This document shows positions 7,929 to 17,781 of a stretch of DNA of 64,000 nt, piece after piece. The position numbers and the translations under genes were made by a program. Each line of letters starts with the position of its first letter. Position 1 is the stretch's first letter. The DNA is from Coralloluteibacterium stylophorae (lineage in GTDB: Bacteria > Pseudomonadota > Gammaproteobacteria > Xanthomonadales > Xanthomonadaceae): the NCBI RefSeq assembly GCF_018122625.2, contig NZ_JAGQFT020000009.1, positions 1-64,000 of the forward strand, in the 5' to 3' direction. The notes under the pieces are model-generated. The model was not told the origin of the DNA. It made no database searches and saw nothing but the letters and a program-made list of their open reading frames with translations.

Positions 7929-8369
7929 TCAGCTCGCCGGGAACAGCACCGGCTTGGCCTCGCGCATGAAGATGCGCACCGTCACCGGACCCACGCCCTT
8001 GAAGCGGCGCAGGCGGCGCTCGAAATCCGCACGCCCGTCGGAGGCCTCGTAGAGGCCGTGGATGCTGCCGCCGTACTCGTCGATGAGCAGCCGGCACAGT
8101 TCGGACAGGCGGTTGGCGGTGGATTCGTCGTAGCGCACGTAGCCACCCTCGCCGAGGATCCTCACCAGCTCGGCGTGGCTGCAGTTGCACAGCTTCTGCG
8201 GGGTATCGCGGCCGTGCTTCTCGACCAGCACGTGCCAGGTCTCGGCGGCGATCTTCTGCCCGATGCGCTTGCCGAACAGGAAGCTGGCGACGAACCAGCG
8301 GAACAGGCTGGCCTCGTCCCCCTTGCGGACATGGATGCCGAGGTCCGCCGCGGAGATCTTGCCGGCCAT
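7929..8369 (-). CDS. Small helix-hairpin-helix (HhH-GPD-like) protein
   Basis: A 146-aa protein related in its C-terminal half to HhH DNA glycosylases. The HhH hairpin is RRFKGVGPVTVRIFMRE (121-137). It lacks the catalytic Lys/Asp pair and the iron-sulfur cluster of endonuclease III and is shorter than any standard glycosylase, so it may bind DNA without repairing it. The ATG at 8369 follows GAAGGTCGCC, a plausible ribosome-binding site; a longer in-frame start would add 24 residues with no family resemblance. It converges with the VWA gene, with a 24-bp gap. Confidence 0.65.
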   Translation of the reverse strand: MAGKISAADLGIHVRKGDEASLFRWFVASFLFGKRIGQKIAAETWHVLVEKHGRDTPQKLCNCSHAELVRILGEGGYVRYDESTANRLSELCRLLIDEYGGSIHGLYEASDGRADFERRLRRFKGVGPVTVRIFMREAKPVLFPAS

Positions 8370-8507
8370 GGCGACCTTCCCGAACGATAGGACGGCCAGC
8401 CTGCGCCGCAGCCCGTCGACAGCGCGCCACGCCGACGCCAACCGGAGGTGAATTCACGGACGCGCCGCGGGTCAGCCGCGGACAGCGTCCGGGCGGCGGC
8501 ACGCGCG

Positions 8508-9227
8508 TCAGTAGCGCTCGAAGCCGATGAAGCCGCGCAGGGTGTCGGTGATTTCCTTGATGAAGGAGCGCGAGCCGGAGCGGTCGACCACCACGATGTC
8601 GTCGCCGTAGATCAGCGGGTCGGCGACCGCGCCGCTGCGGATGCCCTCCAGGTCGAACAGCGCCGCCTTCTTCTCGCCGCCGATGGTGCGGAACACCACT
8701 ACGGCGCCGGGGTCGGCGAGCTCGTCCAGGCCCTCGGACATGGCGATCGCCTGCAGCAGCGTGGTCTGCCCGGTCAGCGGGTAGATCCCGGGCTTGTTGA
8801 CGGCGCCTTCCACGGTCACCCGCTGGCTGGTGAACTCCTCGACGAAGACGGTCACCTGCGGGTTCTGCAGGTAGGCCTCCTCGAGCTTGCGGCCGATCTC
8901 GGCCTCCAGCTCCAGCACCGTGCGGCCGCCGGCCTGCACCGTTCCGATCAGCGGCAGGGTCACCATGCCGCTGGAATTGACCCGCACCGAGCGCTGCATG
9001 TCGGGGACCTGGAACACGCTGATCCTGATCAGGTCCAGCGGCCCGATCCGGTAGTCGGAGACGCCGGTGTAGGCACCGCTGTCGGCGATGCTGTCGGGCG
9101 GGCGGAAGCTCGACTCCCCGCCGGACGCCACCGGCCGCATCCCTCCCCCGCCCGCGGACGAGGCGCAGCCACCCAGGGTGGCCAGCGCCAGCAGGGCGAG
9201 GAGGGCGAAGAGGATGCGTCGGTACAT
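8508..9227 (-). CDS. Polysaccharide export (OPX/Wza-GumB-type) outer-membrane lipoprotein
   Basis: A 239-aa lipoprotein of the outer-membrane polysaccharide export family. The signal peptide ends in LGGC with Cys21 as the acylation site. The Poly_export domain spans about residues 55-130 (YRIGPLDLIRISVFQVPDM), followed by an SLBB domain (about 135-215, VEGAVNKPGIYPL). Length and layout match the short GumB-like members rather than the larger Wza. Export proteins are usually encoded with a co-polymerase, flippase and glycosyltransferases, but none are present, so it is either an orphan or works with a cluster elsewhere. The ATG at 9227 is chosen because it starts the signal peptide. Confidence 0.85.
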   Translation of the reverse strand: MYRRILFALLALLALATLGGCASSAGGGGMRPVASGGESSFRPPDSIADSGAYTGVSDYRIGPLDLIRISVFQVPDMQRSVRVNSSGMVTLPLIGTVQAGGRTVLELEAEIGRKLEEAYLQNPQVTVFVEEFTSQRVTVEGAVNKPGIYPLTGQTTLLQAIAMSEGLDELADPGAVVVFRTIGGEKKAALFDLEGIRSGAVADPLIYGDDIVVVDRSGSRSFIKEITDTLRGFIGFERY

Positions 9228-9270
9228 GGCTGTGCTCGGGGGAGGGAGACGGGTCGGGGCGAGGGCGCCC

Positions 9271-9297
9271 GCCGGCCATGCCTTCGGCATCGCCGGC
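9271..9297 (-). terminator. Hairpin between the SMC operon and the OPX gene
   Basis: GCCGGC-C-ATGCC-TTC-GGCAT-C-GCCGGC: an 11-bp stem with one C-C mismatch and a 3-nt loop, lying 87 nt past the stop of the SMC-like gene. There is no T-run, so intrinsic termination is only a possibility. Confidence 0.4.
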
Positions 9298-9384
9298 GGC
9301 TCCTGCGTACGATGGCCCGCCGATGCTACGTCCGATGGTGTCGCCGCGCGTTCACGTGGCGCGCGTCGCCCGCCGTGGCGTCGC

Positions 9385-12300
9385 TCAGGCGAGGGCGTCC
9401 TCCGGCCGCGCCCGCTCGGGCAGCTTCAGCCGGCGGCCGTCGTCGTCGTACTCGATCAGCAGGGTGCCGGAGTCGTGGCGGCCGCTGATCTCGACGAAGC
9501 AGGCGCCGCCGATGAAGGGCTCGAGCGTCATCACCGACTTCAGCGGCGTGGCCACGATCATCTGGAAGCCGAAGTTCTCGAAGATGGTCATCGCCAGCGC
9601 GGTGAACTCGTTGTCGGCCTTGTCGAAGGCCTCGTCGAGGACCACCGCGGCGTAGCGCGGCAGCCCGCCGTCCTCGCCGCCGAGCTGGTAACGCAGCGCC
9701 GCGGCCAGGCAGGTGGTCGCGAGCTTCTGCCGCTGGCCGCCGGACTTGCCGGCACCGCTGCGGTAGACCTCGACCTGGGCATGCGTCTGCGCGTCGATCT
9801 CGACGCCGTGGAACTCCACGTGCAGGCGCACGTCGAGCACCTGCTCGCGCCAGCGCCGCGCCTCGGGCGCGTCGTCGCCGAGCCGCGCGACCAGCGCGCG
9901 CAGCACCGCGAACTGCGCCTCGGCGAGCGTGCGGTCCTCGGTCAGGTGGTGGGCCAGCACCTCGCGCAGCTGCTGCTGGAACTCCAGCACCTCGGGCAGG
10001 CGCCGGTCCGACAGCTCGATGCTGAGCACGGTGCCGCGGTTGAAGGCGACCTGCTCCAGGCTGGCGTTGACCTCGTCCAGGCGCTGGCCGATCGCCTTGC
10101 GCGCCTCGCCGAGATGGCGCTGCAGCACGGTCAGGTTCTGCCGGCTCTGGGTCTGCAGCAGCTCGAAGAAGCGCGTCTCGTGGCGCGGCAGGCCGTCGAC
10201 CTCGAGCCGGCGCAGGCGCGCGAGGTAGTCGTCGGCGGCGGCGAGGTCGGCGGTGAAGTCGCCGGCGTCCTCCGGCCAGCGCCGGCGGAACTCGGCGAAC
10301 GCGGCCTGGATCCGCTGCGCCAGGCGGTTGTCCTCCTGCGCGCGCGCGCCGATCTCCGCCATCAGGGTGCGGTCGATCTCGCGGAAGCGGCCCTCGATGT
10401 TGGCCAGCGTCAGCGGCAGCGCGGTGAGGTCGCCCAGCCGCGCGGCGAGACCTTCGTCCTGCAGCGGCGTCGGGGCCACCGTCGCCGCGGCCGCGCACTT
10501 CGCGTGCTGCGCCTCCGCGTCGGCCCGCTCGCGGGCCAGCGCCGCACGCTCGCCCTTGGCCTCGACCAGCGCCTGGCGCGCCCGGTCGCGCGCGGTGCGC
10601 TCGGCCTCGATGCGCGCGCCCAGCGCCTGCAGGGTCGCGTCGCCGTCCTTCAGCGCCTGCAGCTGGGCGCCGATGTCGGCGATGCGCTGCAGGCGCGGGG
10701 CGACGTCGATGTCGTCCCAGGCCAGGTCGGCGAGCGTCTGCGCGGCGCGCAGGCGCAGCAGGTCGCGCTGGCGCTCGGCGCCGATCGCCGCGACCTCCTC
10801 CTCGCAGGCGGCGATGCGCCGCCCCAGCTCACGCGCCTCCTTCTCGAACAGCGCGCGCTTGTCGCGATTGTCGAAGCCCAGCACCCAGCGGCTACGGTCG
10901 CCGATGGCGTGGCGGTCGTCCTTCTCGTAGCGGCTGCCGCCGTGCCTGACCTGGCCCTCGCGGGTGAGGCCGCGGTCGACCTGCGCGAGCGCCCGCGCCG
11001 AGGCCACGCAGGCGTAGTCGAAGCGCCGCGCGAGTTCCGCGGCCAGCCAGTCGCGATGCGGATGCGCGGCCAGCTCGAGCTTGTGCACCAGCGAGTCGGC
11101 GCCGACCCGGCGCGCCATCAGCGCGTCGTCGCGACCGACCCGGTGGTAGACCAGGCGCATGCCGAGATGGGTCTCGTCGACCCAGCGCGCGACCGCGGCG
11201 TGGTGGCGCTCGTCGACCAGCAGCGCCAGCGCGAAGCCGTGCAGCACGCGCTCGGCGGCGCCGCGCCACTTCGCGTCCTCCTCGCGCAGCTGCATCAGTT
11301 CGCCGGCGAACGGCAGGGCCTGCGGCTGCAGGCCGAGCGCCTCGCACAGGCGCGCGCGCAGGGCCTGCAGCCTCGACGGGATGTTGGACGGCGACTGCTC
11401 CAGCGCCGCGATCTCCGCGCGCAGCTCGGCGAAGCGGCGCTCGTCGTCGCGCCTGGCGATGCGGCGATCGGCGATGCGCTCGTCGAGGGTCTCGGTGCGT
11501 GCGCGCGCCGTCTCCAGCAGCGTGCGCGCCTGCGCGGCGGTGTCGGCGAAGGACTGCGCGCTGCCGGGCAGCGTCCAGTCGAGTTCGGCGCAGGCGTCCT
11601 CGGCCCTGCGCCGCCGCGCCAGGCGCGCGTCGCGCTCGCCCTCGACCCGCGCCAGCTCCTGCTCCAGGCGCACGACCTGGCCGCCGCCCTGTTCGAGGTG
11701 CTGGCGTTCGAGGTCGGCCAGCAGCGCCTCGTGGTTGCCGAGCGTGGCCGCGCGCTGCGCTTCCTCGCCGGCGAGGCCGGCCTCGCGGGTGCCGAGTTCG
11801 CCGAGGCGCGCGTCGAGCAGGGCCAGCCGCCGCCGCTCGCGGACCGCATCGATGCCGGTGCGCAGCTCGACCAGCTCGCCGCTCGCGCGCCGCAGCGCCA
11901 GCAGGGCCTGGTGCGCCTCGCGCGCGGGCGCGAGCACCTCGACCTGCTCGCGCGCGGTGACCACCGCGCGGTGCGCGGCGTCGAGCTCGGCGAAGTCGGC
12001 GACCAGGCGCCCGGCCGCGGCGAAGGACTCCGGCTCCTCCAGCATGAAGCTGCGCAGGAAGTGGTTGAGGTCGCCGAGGTTCTTGGCCGACTGCGTCTTG
12101 TGCAGCAGCTTCAGCGCCATCTCGCTGCCGATGCCGAGCATGCGGCGGAAGCGCTCGGCGTAGCCGGCGAAGTTCTCGAAGTGGTGCACGTCCTCGCCGA
12201 GCCGGGCCTTCAGCCGGCGCAGGTCGAGGTCGAAGCCGGCCAGTTCCGCGGCGATGTCGAAGCGGCGCTCGACCACCATGTAGTGGCGGCGCACGTCGGC

Positions 12301-12774
12301 GGTCGCGGTACCGGCGCCGGCGATCCAGAACAGCCGCACCAGGCTGACCGTGCGTCCGAGCGCGTTGGCGTACTCGAGCACCAGCGCGGTCCAGGTCGCG
12401 CCGCGGCGCAGGTACTGGGTGGCGATCTCGCCGGACTCGGCGTCGGTCCGGTCGGCCCAGGCGCCGCGGACGTAGGAGACGAGGTTGCGGTCGCGCCCGC
12501 TGCGCTCGGCCTCGCGCGCGGCGGCGTTGAAGTCGACCAGCGCCGGCGGCACCAGCAGCGCCGACATCGCATCCAGCAGGGTCGACTTGCCGGAGCCGGA
12601 GCGGCCCACGAACAGGAAGCCGCGCTCGGCGACCGGCACCGTGTGCAGGCCGCCGAAGGTGCCCCAGTTGTGCACCTGCAGCCGGCGCATGCGGAACTGC
12701 TCGGCGCGCGGGTCGGGCAGGTCGTCGAGGAACAGCGCCTCCACCGGCGCAGCGGGCGTGCGGGTTCGCTTCAT
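9385..12774 (-). CDS. mksB: SMC-like ATPase of an MksBEF/Wadjet type I operon (MksB/JetC)
   Basis: A 1129-aa condensin-like ATPase. Walker A is GRSGSGKST (57-65); the ABC-type signature is KSGGQRQK (about 1010-1017) and Walker [13 protein letters not shown] (about 1043-1054). Between them lie long Arg/Glu/Ala-rich coiled coils with a hinge-like region near the middle. This is the architecture of JetC/MksB, which forms a loop-extruding complex with the two smaller subunits encoded upstream. Its ATG overlaps the stop of the DUF4194 gene in an ATGA junction, so translation is coupled. No nuclease gene (jetD/mksG, DUF3322-DUF2220) follows. The next gene in this direction is the OPX lipoprotein, 157 bp away. 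Confidence 0.88.
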   Translation of the reverse strand: MKRTRTPAAPVEALFLDDLPDPRAEQFRMRRLQVHNWGTFGGLHTVPVAERGFLFVGRSGSGKSTLLDAMSALLVPPALVDFNAAAREAERSGRDRNLVSYVRGAWADRTDAESGEIATQYLRRGATWTALVLEYANALGRTVSLVRLFWIAGAGTATADVRRHYMVVERRFDIAAELAGFDLDLRRLKARLGEDVHHFENFAGYAERFRRMLGIGSEMALKLLHKTQSAKNLGDLNHFLRSFMLEEPESFAAAGRLVADFAELDAAHRAVVTAREQVEVLAPAREAHQALLALRRASGELVELRTGIDAVRERRRLALLDARLGELGTREAGLAGEEAQRAATLGNHEALLADLERQHLEQGGGQVVRLEQELARVEGERDARLARRRRAEDACAELDWTLPGSAQSFADTAAQARTLLETARARTETLDERIADRRIARRDDERRFAELRAEIAALEQSPSNIPSRLQALRARLCEALGLQPQALPFAGELMQLREEDAKWRGAAERVLHGFALALLVDERHHAAVARWVDETHLGMRLVYHRVGRDDALMARRVGADSLVHKLELAAHPHRDWLAAELARRFDYACVASARALAQVDRGLTREGQVRHGGSRYEKDDRHAIGDRSRWVLGFDNRDKRALFEKEARELGRRIAACEEEVAAIGAERQRDLLRLRAAQTLADLAWDDIDVAPRLQRIADIGAQLQALKDGDATLQALGARIEAERTARDRARQALVEAKGERAALARERADAEAQHAKCAAAATVAPTPLQDEGLAARLGDLTALPLTLANIEGRFREIDRTLMAEIGARAQEDNRLAQRIQAAFAEFRRRWPEDAGDFTADLAAADDYLARLRRLEVDGLPRHETRFFELLQTQSRQNLTVLQRHLGEARKAIGQRLDEVNASLEQVAFNRGTVLSIELSDRRLPEVLEFQQQLREVLAHHLTEDRTLAEAQFAVLRALVARLGDDAPEARRWREQVLDVRLHVEFHGVEIDAQTHAQVEVYRSGAGKSGGQRQKLATTCLAAALRYQLGGEDGGLPRYAAVVLDEAFDKADNEFTALAMTIFENFGFQMIVATPLKSVMTLEPFIGGACFVEISGRHDSGTLLIEYDDDGRRLKLPERARPEDALA

Positions 12775-13472
12775 GCGGAGGGATCGGCGTCGGAGTCGGA
12801 GGATTCGGCGGCGGCGGTGCCGGCCTCGCGCAGCGCACGGTAGACGCCGGCCAGCGCCTGCACGTCCTCGGCGGGGAACAGCAGCTTCAGCGCGGGCGAG
12901 ACCTCGTAGCGGTCCTCGCTGCCGCGCAGCCGGGTGAGCACGTGGCTCTCCCTCATCTTGACGATGGCCGCGCCGATGCGGCGCTCGAAGCCGGCGCGGT
13001 CGGTGGAGAGGTTCTTCTCGTACACGCCCATCGCCTCGACCAGCCCGGCCTCGGCGACCACCGCGCGCAGGCCCTGCGCGTCGGCCTCGGCGAGCTGCTG
13101 GCGCAGGTGCAGCAGCAGCACCGAGTCGAGGAAGGTCAGCGGCGCGGTGCGCAGCAGGGTCGGGGTGTCGAGTTCGCCGGTGTCGGCCTGGCGGGTGAAG
13201 GCCACGCCCATGTCGCGGTCGATCACCAGCTCCAGGAACAGCTCCGACAGACGCGCACGCAGTGCGTCCTCGTGGCCCAGCAGGGCCGGCCACAGCTGCG
13301 CATGGCGCTGCGCGTCGATGCTGGGGCCCGCCAGCAGCTGGCACAGGGCGCGGCGGGCGTCGAGGGCGAGGTCGCCGCGGTCGCCGGGAAACAGCGCGTG
13401 CGCGCCGGCCGCGGCCGGCGCCTGCGCCGCGGGCGCATGCAGCGCCGGGTCCTCGAGCTCAGACCAGTTCAT
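12771..13472 (-). CDS. mksE: DUF4194 family protein (MksE/JetB)
   Basis: A 233-aa member of DUF4194, the small winged-helix accessory subunit (KITE-like) of MksBEF/Wadjet complexes. The central region (about residues 60-205) contains the conserved [19 protein letters not shown] and winged-helix segments. The N-terminal 30 residues are Ala/Pro-rich and the C-terminus is acidic ([11 protein letters not shown]). The gene starts inside the end of the DUF3375 gene (14-nt overlap) and its stop overlaps the start of the SMC gene by four bases. All three are therefore one translationally coupled unit in the order F-E-B (A-B-C in Wadjet nomenclature). Confidence 0.85.
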   Translation of the reverse strand: MNWSELEDPALHAPAAQAPAAAGAHALFPGDRGDLALDARRALCQLLAGPSIDAQRHAQLWPALLGHEDALRARLSELFLELVIDRDMGVAFTRQADTGELDTPTLLRTAPLTFLDSVLLLHLRQQLAEADAQGLRAVVAEAGLVEAMGVYEKNLSTDRAGFERRIGAAIVKMRESHVLTRLRGSEDRYEVSPALKLLFPAEDVQALAGVYRALREAGTAAAESSDSDADPSA

Positions 13473-14928
13473 GTCGTTTCTCCCGGGTGAACCACAGCAG
13501 GGGAATGCGCGCCTGCCGCCGCGTGCCGTCGGCGCCGGACCAGGCCACCGTCTCGCTGCCCTCGCCGGCGACCTCGCCGTGGCGCACGCCGAGCGAGAGG
13601 AAGCCGATCACGCTGCCCAGGCCCTGCGTCGCCGGCCGTGCGGCGAGCACCTCGCCGATCGACAGCCGCGGGCGCTCGCCCAGCAGCGCGTGCACGTCGG
13701 CCCTGAGCGTGCGGAAGTCGATCTCGGAGGCGGCGACGAGGTCGCCGACGCTGTCGAGCGAGATCGACGCGGCCGCGGCGGCGACGACGCTGCCGTCGAC
13801 CTCGCCGCTGCGCGGATCGTGCAGCCGCCACTGCGCAAGCGAGCGCAGGCGGCTGGTCGTGAGCCCGAGCGTGTACCCGGTCTGCCGCGTCGGCGCGATG
13901 GCGTCGCGCAGCTGCAGGGCCTCGGCCTGGGCCTGGCGCAGCAGCTGGTTGAGGCGGCGCTGCTCGAGCCAGCCGCGGTGCTGCACGAAGCCGCGCAGGC
14001 TGCGCGCGAACTGCTGCAGCACGTCGTGCACGTGGCCGCCGCGCTCCAGCATCAGCCGGGTGAAGCCGCGCAGGAAGCCGCGCTCCTCGCGGCTCAGCCG
14101 CCGCGCGAAGCCGCGCGCGAGCACCGCGTCGAGGGCGGCATCGAGCCGGGCGCTGCGCTCGGGGTCGTTGAGCAGGGTCCAGAACGCGTTGAAGCTGCGT
14201 CCGGCGTCGCTCTCGGCGATGACGTCGACGCCGGCGAACAGCCGCTCCAGCACGTCGCCGCGCTCGCCCTCGTCGTCGATGATGCGTTCGCGGAACTCGC
14301 GGTTGAGGCGCTCGAAGTCGTCGCGCACGCGGCGGAAGTCCTCGGTCAGCTCCTCGGCCAGGGCGATCACCTGGCGCGCGCGCTCGATCGCGCGCTTGCC
14401 GTCGAGCGCCGCCGAGCGGCCCTCGTCCGCCTGCGCGATCGCCGCCTCGATGCGGTCGCGCTCGGCGTACAGCGCGGCCAGCCGCGCCGCCGGGTCGGTC
14501 TCGGTCTGCGCGGCGAGCTGCACCAGCTCGTCGATCACCAGCGACAGGCGGCTTTCGGTCGCCGCCGCACGCGGCGCGTCCAGGCCGGCGACGAAGCGCA
14601 GTGCCTGCGCGGCCTGGGTCGAAAGCTCGTACTCCTCCTCGGCCGCACCCTCGGGCAGGCGTCGCTCGAGCAGGCCCTGCGCCAGCCAGTCGGCGGTGTA
14701 GGCCTGCGCGGTGCGCGCGAGCTCGCGCGGCAGGTTGGAGGCGGCCAGGGAGTCGAGCTCGTGCTGCAGGCGCTCGTGCAGCACCGAGGCCGGCAGCCGG
14801 CGTTCGTGCTCGAACAGCAGGGTCTGCAGCAGGCCGAGGATCTCCGGCGCGTGGTCGGCGGCGAGCAGGCGCCACAGCGGCTGTTCGCGCAGGCGGCGGT
14901 AGGTCGCGATGCGGGCGTGGGACTTCAA
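13459..14928 (-). CDS. mksF: DUF3375 family protein (MksF/JetA kleisin-like subunit)
   Basis: A 489-aa DUF3375 protein, the kleisin-like subunit bridging the SMC heads in MksBEF/Wadjet. Typical features are the N-terminal [18 protein letters not shown] stretch, a central coiled region (about 150-240), and the C-terminal segment ending in [14 protein letters not shown]. The frame opens at a TTG (14926-14928), with no ATG before residue 150 and no obvious Shine-Dalgarno, so the start is somewhat uncertain. It is first in the operon, and its promoter should lie in the repeat-filled region just upstream (14929-15751). Confidence 0.85.
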   Translation of the reverse strand: MKSHARIATYRRLREQPLWRLLAADHAPEILGLLQTLLFEHERRLPASVLHERLQHELDSLAASNLPRELARTAQAYTADWLAQGLLERRLPEGAAEEEYELSTQAAQALRFVAGLDAPRAAATESRLSLVIDELVQLAAQTETDPAARLAALYAERDRIEAAIAQADEGRSAALDGKRAIERARQVIALAEELTEDFRRVRDDFERLNREFRERIIDDEGERGDVLERLFAGVDVIAESDAGRSFNAFWTLLNDPERSARLDAALDAVLARGFARRLSREERGFLRGFTRLMLERGGHVHDVLQQFARSLRGFVQHRGWLEQRRLNQLLRQAQAEALQLRDAIAPTRQTGYTLGLTTSRLRSLAQWRLHDPRSGEVDGSVVAAAAASISLDSVGDLVAASEIDFRTLRADVHALLGERPRLSIGEVLAARPATQGLGSVIGFLSLGVRHGEVAGEGSETVAWSGADGTRRQARIPLLWFTREKRHELV

Positions 14929-15101
14929 GCGGGACGGGGCTTCGCGACGGGAGGACGCCGGGCGGCGCCGGCGAACGGCCGCACAGTGTACGGGTGACGC
15001 CGCGGCCCGGCAGCGGCCGGATTTTGCGTCGGGCCTTTCCCCTCACCGGAAGGTTCGGACTGGGAACGCTGCTCGCGAAGCCGGGACAGCAACCGCTGCG
15101 G

Positions 15102-15700
15102 CTGCGCCGCGCCCCCTCTCCCCAGCCCTCCCCCGCGAGGGGGGAGGGAGCAAAGCATGCGTCGTGGCATCCATGTCGGCGCACACGCCCGTGCGCTTCT
15201 GCCCCTTCCCCCCTTGCGGGGGAAGGCTGGGATGGGGGGAGCGCGAAGCGCGCTTGCCCGCCCCGGGAGGCGAAAGCACGGGACTGCGCCGCGCCCCCTC
15301 TCCCCGGCCCTCCCCCGCGAGGGGGGAGGGAGCGGAGCATGCTTCGTGGCATCCATGTCGGCGCCACACGCTCTTGCGCTTCTGCCCCTTCCCCCCTTGC
15401 GGGGGAAGGCCGGGATGGGGGGAGCGCGAAGCGCGCTTGCCCGCCCGGGAGGCACAAGCACGCGGCTGCGCCGCGCCCCTCTCCCCGGCCCGCCCCCGCG
15501 AGGGGGGAGGGAGCAGAGCATGCGTCGTGGCATCCATGTCGCCGCACACGCCCGTGCGCTTCTGCCCCTTTCCCCCTTGCGGGGAAAGGCCGGGATGGGG
15601 GGAGCGCGAAGCGCGCTTGCCCGCCCGGGAGGCACAAGCACGCGGCTGCGCCGCGCCCCCTCTCCCTGGCGCTTCCCGCGGGGGGAGGAGCGGAACGTGC
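15102..15700. repeat. Tandem 182-bp repeat with two hairpins per unit (3 full copies plus partial)
   Basis: Units begin at 15102, 15284, 15466 and 15646 (periods 182, 182 and 180), marked by CTGCGCCGCGCCCC. Each carries a hairpin CCCTCCCCC-GCGA-GGGGGGAGGG and a second one CTTCCCCC-CTTGC-GGGGGAAG, joined by GCATGC[GT]TCGTGGCATCC and closed by GCGAAGCGCGCTTGCCCGCC. The fourth copy is truncated and diverged. Such elements are frequent in Lysobacter-like genomes. The region 14929-15751 holds no gene that I can support, although the frames happen to stay open. Confidence 0.92.
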
Positions 15701-15751
15701 TTCGTCAGGTCCGTCGCATCGAGGCCACGGCGGATCGCCGGCGCCGGGACC

Positions 15752-16684
15752 TCACGCCGCGCGCAGCACCAGCTTGCCGCGCACGTGGTCGTTCTCCAGG
15801 TGGCGCTGGGCGTCGGCGGCCTCGTCGAGGACGTAGGTGCGCTCCACCACCACGCGCACGCGGCCGTCGTCGATCATGCGGGCGATCCCGGCGAGCTGGT
15901 CGGCGTCGGGGTGCGCCATGTAGTGGGCGGTGCGGGCGTTGTGCCGGCGCGCCTGCCCGGCGTCCGGCTCGGACAGCGTGGAGACGAGGCGGCCACCCTC
16001 GCGCCGGAGCACCTGCCAGGAGCGGTCCTGCGTCTCGCCGGCGACCAGGTCGAACACCAGGTCGACGTCGCCCACCTCGTCCTCGAACCGATGGGCCCGG
16101 TAGTCGATCGGCTCGTGGGCGCCGAGGTCGCGGACGAAGTCGATGTCGTCGGCCGACACGGTGGTGATCACGTGCGCGCCGCAGGCGGTGGCGAACTGGA
16201 TGGCGAGGTGGCCGACGCCGCCGGAGCCGCCGTGGATCAGCACGCGCTCGCCCTTCTTCAGCCCGCCGTGGTCGAACAGGCCCCGCCAGGCGGTGAGCGC
16301 GGCCAGCGGCACCGCCGCGGCGGCATCGTGGTCGAGCGAGGCGGGCTTGCGCGCGCACTCGCTGGTCTTGACCACCACGTGCTGCGCATACGCGCCGCGG
16401 TCCATGCCGACCATGGCGTAGACCGCGTCGCCCTGCGCCAGCGAGTGCAGGCCATCGCCGCGCGCCTCGACCACGCCCGACAGGTCGCGACCCAGGGTGA
16501 CCGGCAGCCTGTCCTCGGGCAGGTAGCCGCCGCCGCGGATCTTGTAGTCGACCGGGTTGACGCTGGCGGCGTGCACGCGCACCAGGAGTTCGTCCGCGGC
16601 CAGCTCCGGCAGGGTCACGTCCTCGAACTGCAGCACCTCGGGTCCGCCGAAGCGATGGATGCGGATGGCCTTGGTCGTGCTCAT
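15752..16684 (-). CDS. NADP-dependent quinone-oxidoreductase-like zinc-free alcohol dehydrogenase
   Basis: A 310-aa medium-chain dehydrogenase/reductase of the quinone oxidoreductase (QOR/ zeta-crystallin) branch. GroES-like domain: residues 1-120 (FGGPEVL, ASVNPVDYKIRGG, GRDLSGVV). Rossmann domain: the nucleotide motif GGSGGVGHLAIQFA follows near residue 150. No structural or catalytic zinc cysteines are present, as expected for QOR. The ATG at 16684 follows GAGGAGC. Such enzymes reduce quinones or enones with NADPH during electrophile stress. The adjacent sirtuin gene is on the same strand 97 bp upstream, but a functional link is not evident. Confidence 0.88.
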   Translation of the reverse strand: MSTTKAIRIHRFGGPEVLQFEDVTLPELAADELLVRVHAASVNPVDYKIRGGGYLPEDRLPVTLGRDLSGVVEARGDGLHSLAQGDAVYAMVGMDRGAYAQHVVVKTSECARKPASLDHDAAAAVPLAALTAWRGLFDHGGLKKGERVLIHGGSGGVGHLAIQFATACGAHVITTVSADDIDFVRDLGAHEPIDYRAHRFEDEVGDVDLVFDLVAGETQDRSWQVLRREGGRLVSTLSEPDAGQARRHNARTAHYMAHPDADQLAGIARMIDDGRVRVVVERTYVLDEAADAQRHLENDHVRGKLVLRAA

Positions 16685-16781
16685 GGAAGCTCCTCGGAGT
16701 GACGCGCGGGGAGCTCCGGGTTCTACGCCGCGCGCCATGAAGCCGGTGCAGCGCCGGCGTCGACGGCCCGCGAAGCCGGGC

Positions 16782-17654
16782 TCAGGCGGCGCCGAGGCCG
16801 CTGGCCGGTGCCTGCGCGGCGGGCACGGGCGCCGCCGCCGGCGCCGCGCCGACGAGGAAGCCGAGCGCCTCGGCGCCGGGCGCGTCGACCTTGAGCGCGA
16901 GCAGCTCGTCGGCGCGGGTGCGGCCGAGGTTGACCGCCGCCACCGGCAGCCCGGCCTGCGCCGCCGCACGCACGAAGCGGAAGCCCGAGAACACCATCAG
17001 CGAGCTGCCCACCACCAGCACCGCGTCGGCGCGGCCGAGGTGGGCGAAGGCGTCCGCCACGCGCGACTTCGGCACGCTCTCGCCGAAGAACACCACGTCC
17101 GGCTTGAGCACGCCGCCGCAGTGCGCGCAGGCGGGCACCTCGAAGGCGTCGAAGTCCATGCCTTCCAACAGCGCATCGCCGTCCGGCGCCTGGCCCGCGT
17201 CGAGCAGGACCCAGTGCGGGTTGCGGTGCGCGAGCTCGTCCTGGAAGGCGACGCGCGGCATCCGCGCCTCGCAGCCCATGCAACGCACCACGTCGAGACG
17301 GCCGTGCAGGTCGGTGACGCGCACGCTGCCCGCGGCCTGGTGCAGGCGGTCGACGTTCTGGGTGACCAGCAGCTCGACCTGGCCCGCCGCCTCCAGCCGC
17401 GAGAGGGCATGGTGCACCGCGTTGGGCCGCGCCGCGGCGAAGCGCGGCCAGCCGACCAGGCTGCGCGCCCAGTAGCGGCGCCGCACCGCCGCATCGCCCA
17501 TGAACGCCTGGAAGGTGACGGGATTGCCGCGCTTCCACACGCCGTCCGGGTCGCGGTAATCGGGAATGCCCGACCCGGTGCTGCAGCCGGCGCCGGTCAG
17601 CACGAACAGGCGGCGGTGGCGGGCGACGAAGGCTTCGAGGGCGGCGTGGGGCAT
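16782..17654 (-). CDS. SIR2-family NAD-dependent protein deacylase
   Basis: A 290-aa sirtuin that removes acyl groups from lysine using NAD. Motifs: GAGCSTGSGIPDYRD (21-35), TQNVDRLH (98-105), catalytic His117 in DLHGRL, and four zinc cysteines C125, C128, C176 and C179. The GAGCSTGSGIPDYR form is typical of the class II (SIRT4-like) bacterial group. The last 20 residues are a low-complexity Ala/Pro tail. The ATG at 17654 is used because upstream in-frame codons run into the hairpin repeat at 17696-17757. The substrate is unknown. Confidence 0.9.
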   Translation of the reverse strand: MPHAALEAFVARHRRLFVLTGAGCSTGSGIPDYRDPDGVWKRGNPVTFQAFMGDAAVRRRYWARSLVGWPRFAAARPNAVHHALSRLEAAGQVELLVTQNVDRLHQAAGSVRVTDLHGRLDVVRCMGCEARMPRVAFQDELAHRNPHWVLLDAGQAPDGDALLEGMDFDAFEVPACAHCGGVLKPDVVFFGESVPKSRVADAFAHLGRADAVLVVGSSLMVFSGFRFVRAAAQAGLPVAAVNLGRTRADELLALKVDAPGAEALGFLVGAAPAAAPVPAAQAPASGLGAA

Positions 17655-17695
17655 GGCGTGCGCGATCCGGACGTGGTGCACCTTCTGTGGGAGGG

Positions 17696-17757
17696 GCTTC
17701 AGCCCCGACGAGGCGAGACGCCGCGCTGCGGCGGTCGGGGCTGAAGCCTCTCCCACA
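17696..17757. repeat. Head-to-head pair of family B hairpins
   Basis: TGTGGGAGGGGCTTCAGCCC forward and its reversed copy ending in CTCCCACA, separated by about 18 bp. It lies between the sirtuin and dinG genes, which share a strand, and could act as an mRNA hairpin at the 3' end of dinG. Confidence 0.85.
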
Positions 17758-17781
17758 CGGAAGCGTCCACGCGCTGCGTCG

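Noticed and set aside
7929..8369. Endonuclease III-like DNA repair enzyme
   Set aside because: The catalytic Lys/Asp and iron-sulfur cysteines are absent and the protein is too short; only the HhH resemblance is kept.
4615..9227. Mobile element or genomic island
   Set aside because: No transposase, integrase, tRNA attachment site or composition change was visible; neighbours are core-type genes.
9088..12843. Very long open frame on the plus strand opposite the SMC-like gene
   Set aside because: It has no recognisable domain and is the mirror of the SMC coding sequence; GC-rich codon bias keeps antisense frames open.
15102..15700. Tandem array considered as a CRISPR
   Set aside because: Units are 182 bp with internal hairpins and no short repeat/unique spacer pattern, and no cas genes are present.
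16685..17654. Sirtuin as a defence (Thoeris/DSR-type) component
   Set aside because: It is a stand-alone sirtuin with intact deacylase motifs and no TIR, STALD or Argonaute partner; housekeeping deacylation is the simpler reading.
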